Assembly (NCBI GenBank): GCA_029940535.1
Contig: JAPYUM010000025.1
Location: forward strand, 1 to 51,431
DNA: 51,431 bases
Direction of reading: 5' to 3'
Origin: Vicinamibacterales bacterium
Lineage (GTDB): Bacteria > Acidobacteriota > Vicinamibacteria > Vicinamibacterales > UBA8438
Part shown: in pieces, positions 47,561 through 51,431 of the stretch
Layout: the number at the start of each line of letters is the position of its first letter
Numbering within the stretch: the first letter of the stretch is position 1
Position numbers and translations under genes: made by a program
Notes under the pieces: generated by a model
What the model was told of the DNA's origin: nothing
The model's database searches: none
Seen by the model: the letters and a program-made list of their open reading frames with translations, nothing else

Positions 47561-48693
47561 CTAGAACAGCGTCGGCGGGGGCTCAGAGAACTGGTGCCCC
47601 TCGACTCGCTGCAGGAGTCGCTTGGTCGGGAGGCCGCCGGTAAGCCCGCCCTGCGCGAGGACTCGATGACAGGGCACGATGATCGGGATCGGATTGCGCC
47701 CCAACGCCCGCCGACGGCCCGACTGGCGCCCGGAGGTCCGAGACGGTCGGCCAGCGCCCCATAGCTGGTCAGGCGGCCGAAGCGAACCTTTCGGGTTTCA
47801 CGCAGCACACGGGCGGTAAACGACGTCACCTGTCGCAGATCCAGCGGCACCGCAAACCGGGTCAACGTCCCCGCGAAGTAGGTAGCGATCTGCTCGGCCA
47901 CCGGCACCACAAGAACGTCGTCCCGCCATGCCTCGGGCGCGCGGCGCAATAGCGCGGCTCGGTAGTCCCGCTCCGATGCCTGCCCGAAGGTCAAGTCGCA
48001 GACCTCGTGCTCAGTCAGACCGATGAACACCGAACCCACTGGTGTCGTCACTTTTCCGAACCGAATCGGCGGATGCCCCGCCCGGTCGAGCGCGGTGCGT
48101 AGCCGCTCTCGCGCCCTACGCACATCCGTAGCGCCGGGCTCGTCGGCGGTGCCGGCGCGCGACAGCGCCCGCCGAATCAGGTCGACTCGCTGCCACTCTT
48201 TCTTGCACCCGCAACAGCTGTCGGCGTGTCGGCCCAGCGCCGCCGTCTGCGTACAGCCGAGCACCGCACTCACTTCTTTGTAGCTGAACCCGTGCAACTG
48301 TCGCTGAATGAACGCGGCACGCTGACGCTTCGGCAGCCGCGCGATCGCCTGGCGCAGGGTGGCCGCGACCGTCGCATGCTCGTGAATCGCCGCGGGCGAA
48401 GGTGTGCGACTCCGAATGTCCGCGGCGAGGGGAACCTCGACTCCGTGGCGCCGGCGGCGGCGATGATTGAGGAACCGATTCGTGGCAATGCGATACAGCC
48501 AGGCTCGGTGGTTCGGATTCGCCCGCAATCGGGAGAACGCCTTGAACGCGCGTAAGAACGTATCCTGAAACAGATCGTCGGCGGTCGCGGCATCACCCGT
48601 CAGACGCCGCAGATACCGCGGGATCTCGGTCTGATAAGTATCCAGCAGCAGACCGAAGTCGTTCTGAGGGTCCGTCTGGCGTGTGGTCGTCAT
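47561..48693 (-). CDS. ECF sigma factor - zinc-finger remnant - Ogt methyltransferase fusion ORF, frameshifted
   Basis: From the ATG at 48693: sigma region 2 ([52 protein letters not shown]) and region 4 ([35 protein letters not shown]). The frame passes straight into [20 protein letters not shown], an Hx3CxxC zinc-finger anti-sigma-like piece, then an O6-alkylguanine-DNA methyltransferase domain ([40 protein letters not shown]). Near 47707 one G appears to be missing: the active site [12 protein letters not shown] and the end [10 protein letters not shown] are in the next frame, stopping at 47561. Repaired length would be 377 residues. The original frame stays open to 46537 only as antisense to the STN gene. 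Fusion, decay or sequence error are all possible. Confidence 0.7.
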
Positions 48694-48854
48694 GTGATGC
48701 AGGGGTCGTCGACCGCGCCCTACCGATCGCCGACGACGCCGTTCGACAACTGCACGCATTACAACCCCGCGAGCGGCACGATGTGAAAGGGGCGACACCG
48801 GGAATCGCAGAGGTCTTCTTGACGTGAGTCCTATGGTACGCTGCTCCCCCGCGA

Positions 48855-50495
48855 ATGAGTCCCCCCGTGCCGAGCGCACCCGCGGCGCCCCCGCCACCTG
48901 ACCCATCGGCATCCGAGGCGCCCTCAAGTGGGCTTGCCCGCTCGGCCGCCGTCGTCGGCGTTGCGACCATGACCAGTCGGGTGCTGGGCCTGGTGCGAGA
49001 CCAGGTGCTGGCCTTCATGTTCGGCGCGGGCAACGCGACGGACGCGTTCTACGTCGCCCTTCGCATTCCGAACCTCGTACGTGACCTCTTCGCCGAGGGC
49101 ACGATGAGTGCCGCGTTCATCCCGACATTCACACGGCGTTTGACGGAAGAGGGTCGCGACGCCGCCTGGCAGCTCGGGCGCCACCTCATCACGGCGCTGA
49201 TCGTCATCACTGGGGCCCTGGTGATGGCGGGCATTCTCGTCGCGGCGCCGCTTACCCGGCTGCTCGCTCGAGATTTCGCCAACATTCCGGGCAAGCTCGA
49301 GCTGACCATCTCTCTGACCAGGGTCATGCTGCCGTTCCTGATGCTGGTAGCGGTGGCCGTTGCCTGCATGGGGATGCTGAACTCGCTACGTCGATTTTTT
49401 GTACCGGCCTTATCCCCCGCGATGTTCAACGTCAGCCTCATCGCGAGTGCGTTCCTCCTCGTCCCGGTCATGCCGCGTTTCAATCTCGAGCCGATCATGG
49501 CGATCGCGTTTGGCGTGGTCGTCGGCGGACTCGGCCAGATCGCGCTGCAGTACTGGGTGTTGCACCGAGAAGGCTTTCGATACCGACCGACGCTAGACCT
49601 GGCGGACCGCGGGCTCCGGACGATTCTGGGGCTGATGGGTCCCGGCACAGTGGCGGGCGCCGCCGTCCAGGTCAACGTGCTGGTCAACACGTTTCTGGCC
49701 ACGAGCCAAGGCACCGGCGCGGTCACCTGGCTGACCTTCGGCTTTCGACTGATGTATCTCCCGATCGGCGTGCTTGGGGTGTCTATCGCCACAGCCGCCC
49801 TGCCGGTGCTCTCGCGTCACGCAGCCCGCGCCGAGATTGCGGCGATGCGCCGGACCGTCTCACAGGGTCTGCGGCTGATGCTGGTCCTGACGATACCGGC
49901 GACGGTCGGCCTGATCGTCCTGGCGGAACCAATCGTCCGCCTGATCTTCGAGCGCGGCGAATTCACGGCGCTGGACACCCGCGCGACGGCGGTCGCTCTC
50001 GCATGCTACGCGCCCGGTATCGTCGGCTACTCGACGGTGCGTTTGGCCGTGCCCACCTTTTGCGCGCTGGGCACGAGCCTCATCCCCGCCTATGTCAGCG
50101 TCGGATCGATGGCCCTCAACATCGTGTTGAATCTCACCCTGGTCAGGATTCTGGGGTATCAGGGTCTGGCGCTTGGCACGTCCATCGCCGCTGTCGCGAA
50201 CGCCACCGTGCTGCTCGTCCTGCTCAGGCCGAGACTCGGCGGACTCGACGGCGCCGCACTCGCAACCTGCCTCGCGAAGATCGCGGTCGCCGCCGGAGTC
50301 ATGGGCCTTGCCCTGCGTGCCACGCACATCTGGCTCACGGCCCTCTGGCCCGATCCAGGATTCGCGAGACTCGCGGTGATGGTCGGCCTGGAGATTGCCC
50401 TGGGGGTCGCCGTGCTGGCCGGCATGGCCGGCCTGTTGCGACTCGCCGAGTTCAGGACGGCGGCAACCCAGATCGTCCGTCGCCTCCGAGAGTAG
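48855..50495 (+). CDS. murJ: Lipid II flippase MurJ
   Basis: MOP-superfamily membrane protein that moves lipid II across the inner membrane. 546 residues with about 14 membrane segments. A Pro/Ala/Ser-rich N-terminal tail of some 25 residues precedes the conserved VVGVATMTSRVLGLVRDQVL and RIPNLVRDLFAEGTMSAAFI. Also visible are LNSLRRFFVPALSPAMFNVS and FERGEFTALDT. The ATG at 48855 is the only plausible start. It is divergent from the sigma/Ogt ORF (161 bp between starts). Immediately after the TAG stop, a family 1 repeat fragment begins. Confidence 0.95.
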   Translation: MSPPVPSAPAAPPPPDPSASEAPSSGLARSAAVVGVATMTSRVLGLVRDQVLAFMFGAGNATDAFYVALRIPNLVRDLFAEGTMSAAFIPTFTRRLTEEGRDAAWQLGRHLITALIVITGALVMAGILVAAPLTRLLARDFANIPGKLELTISLTRVMLPFLMLVAVAVACMGMLNSLRRFFVPALSPAMFNVSLIASAFLLVPVMPRFNLEPIMAIAFGVVVGGLGQIALQYWVLHREGFRYRPTLDLADRGLRTILGLMGPGTVAGAAVQVNVLVNTFLATSQGTGAVTWLTFGFRLMYLPIGVLGVSIATAALPVLSRHAARAEIAAMRRTVSQGLRLMLVLTIPATVGLIVLAEPIVRLIFERGEFTALDTRATAVALACYAPGIVGYSTVRLAVPTFCALGTSLIPAYVSVGSMALNIVLNLTLVRILGYQGLALGTSIAAVANATVLLVLLRPRLGGLDGAALATCLAKIAVAAGVMGLALRATHIWLTALWPDPGFARLAVMVGLEIALGVAVLAGMAGLLRLAEFRTAATQIVRRLRE

Positions 50496-50498
50496 TAC

Positions 50499-50523
50499 TC
50501 AGACGGGGCTGCGCCCGGAACCC
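50499..50523 (-). repeat. Repeat family 1, copy 5 (fragment)
   Basis: TCAGACGGGGCTGCGCCCGG and following bases equal the end of the family 1 repeat, inverted. With the murJ stop it reads TAGTACTCAGACGGGGCTGC, identical to the bases at and after the sigma/Ogt stop on the other strand. Confidence 0.7.
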
Positions 50524-50567
50524 GCGCCGTCGTGGTACGATTGCAGTCCCTCCGGACGTCATACGCC

Positions 50568-51341
50568 ATGCCCAGATACGCACCCTCCTCGACGCTGTCT
50601 TCTTTCGGTCCTGGCGCTGTCACGCCGATCGTGAAGATGCTGATCTGGGCCAACGTCGGGACCTTCGTGGCGATGCAGATCGCGCCCGTGCTGGTTCAGT
50701 TCTTTGGGTTGACGCCGGCGGCGGTATTCGGCCGATGGTGGCTCTGGCAGCCGTTCACGTATCTGTTTCTACACGGCGGGTTCACGCACATCCTGTTCAA
50801 CATGCTGGCACTGTGGATGTTCGGCACGGAACTGGAACGTCTCTGGGGTTCGCAATTTTTCCTGCGGTACTACTTCGTCACTGGAACAGGGGCCGGCGTG
50901 GCGATGCTAGCGGCGTCGCTCATACCGTCGGTATTCGGTGAACGGATGTACGTGACGCCGACGATTGGCGCCTCCGGCGCGGTGTACGGGCTCCTGATGG
51001 CGTTCGCCATCTACTATCCGACCCGTCCGCTGTACATGTTCCCGTTTCCGATCCCAATCCCGGCCAAGTACTTCGTGCTGATTATCGGCGGTTTCGTCTT
51101 CTTTTCCTCGCTCAGCGACACGGCCGGTGGGGTGGCACACATGGCTCACCTCGGCGGCCTGATCGTGGGTTACCTCTACTTGCAACGTGGCGGACGGGGC
51201 GCCGGCCTTGGCCAGCTCGGTCGATTTGGCGTCATGGCGGAGATCAAGTACCGATACTTGCGGTGGAAGATGGGCCGTTTGCGAAAGAAGTTCAACGTGT
51301 ATCGCGGCGGAGGAGACGACTGGAACGGACCCGTGCATTGA
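50568..51341 (+). CDS. Rhomboid family intramembrane serine protease
   Basis: 257 residues from the ATG at 50568. Six or more hydrophobic segments. Catalytic serine Ser136 in PTIGASGAVYG; catalytic histidine most likely His194 in AHMAHLGG. The first-helix HGGFTHILFNMLALWMFG holds the His74/Asn78 oxyanion residues. A basic cytoplasmic tail (KYRYLRWKMGRLRKKFNVYR) follows the last helix. Substrate is unknown. An upstream GTG or ATG at 50532 would add 12 residues overlapping the spacer. A family 2 repeat starts 3 bp after the stop. Confidence 0.9.
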   Translation: MPRYAPSSTLSSFGPGAVTPIVKMLIWANVGTFVAMQIAPVLVQFFGLTPAAVFGRWWLWQPFTYLFLHGGFTHILFNMLALWMFGTELERLWGSQFFLRYYFVTGTGAGVAMLAASLIPSVFGERMYVTPTIGASGAVYGLLMAFAIYYPTRPLYMFPFPIPIPAKYFVLIIGGFVFFSSLSDTAGGVAHMAHLGGLIVGYLYLQRGGRGAGLGQLGRFGVMAEIKYRYLRWKMGRLRKKFNVYRGGGDDWNGPVH

Positions 51342-51344
51342 GGG

Positions 51345-51431
51345 TTTGCCGACGAGGCGCCCGTCTGGCGGTGTTGCTTCGTCGGTCACAGCCCGCCTGG
51401 CTGCTCCCTCCTCGCGCCTGGCCAGACGAAC
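51345..51431 (+). repeat. Repeat family 2, copy 4 (cut by window end)
   Basis: Begins TTTGCCGACGAGGCGCCCGT, interior GGTGTTGCTTCGTCGGTCAC, and the first part of the right arm GCCTGGCCAGACGAAC before the window ends. It starts 3 bp after the rhomboid stop, in the gene's orientation. Confidence 0.8.

Overview
The window is a high-GC, gene-dense stretch of chromosome from a diderm (Gram-negative type) bacterium. LptD (outer-membrane LPS assembly), a complete division and cell wall (dcw) cluster, MurJ and LepB all fit this. Acidobacteriota, perhaps a Vicinamibacteria-like lineage, is my best guess from gene style and order (RmlA of the long form, mutS2-dnaG-rpoD, zinc-ribbon coiled-coil protein, ECF sigma next to an Ogt-type methyltransferase). 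That placement is inference and was not tested by a search. No phage, integrase, transposase or CRISPR array was seen.

Layout. 1-5.9 kb (+): 3' part of lptD, rmlA, rmlB, an Rmd-like reductase and a small secreted protein, i.e. surface polysaccharide and envelope functions. 5.9-13.3 kb: thiC (-) facing away from glyA, a DinG/YoaA-type helicase, a TPR lipoprotein-like secreted protein and yggS (+). 12.9-18.2 kb (-): gltA with a small coupled ORF, lepA, lepB, a broken small membrane protein and a DUF167 gene. 18.2-27.1 kb (+): larB, mutS2, dnaG, rpoD, a CAU-anticodon tRNA with a strong terminator downstream, a zinc-ribbon coiled-coil protein and a SpoVG-like small protein. 27.2-44.1 kb (-): the dcw cluster in transcription order mraZ-rsmH-ftsL-ftsI-murE-murF-mraY-murD-ftsW-murG-murC-ftsQ-ftsA-ftsZ, lacking murB and ddl. 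A near-consensus sigma-70 promoter and three TGGAN repeats at 10-bp spacing (probable MraZ operator) precede mraZ. 44.3-51.4 kb: a divergent YchF-like ATPase, a sugar-nucleotide epimerase, an STN-domain secreted protein, a convergent ECF sigma/zinc-finger/Ogt fusion ORF with a frameshift, murJ and a rhomboid protease.

The most unusual content lies between the genes. A roughly 101-bp palindromic element with about 25-bp inverted arms occurs four times (plus a half copy), each time in the same orientation as, and within about 15 bp after, the stop codon of the upstream gene. A second family of 80-95 bp, built from three short palindromes, occurs five times. A separate 130-bp element with 24-bp terminal inverted repeats sits between murD and ftsW. 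Two genes look damaged: the small gene after lepB has one in-frame stop, and the Ogt part of the sigma fusion is shifted by one base just before its active-site Cys. Both could be real decay or sequence error.
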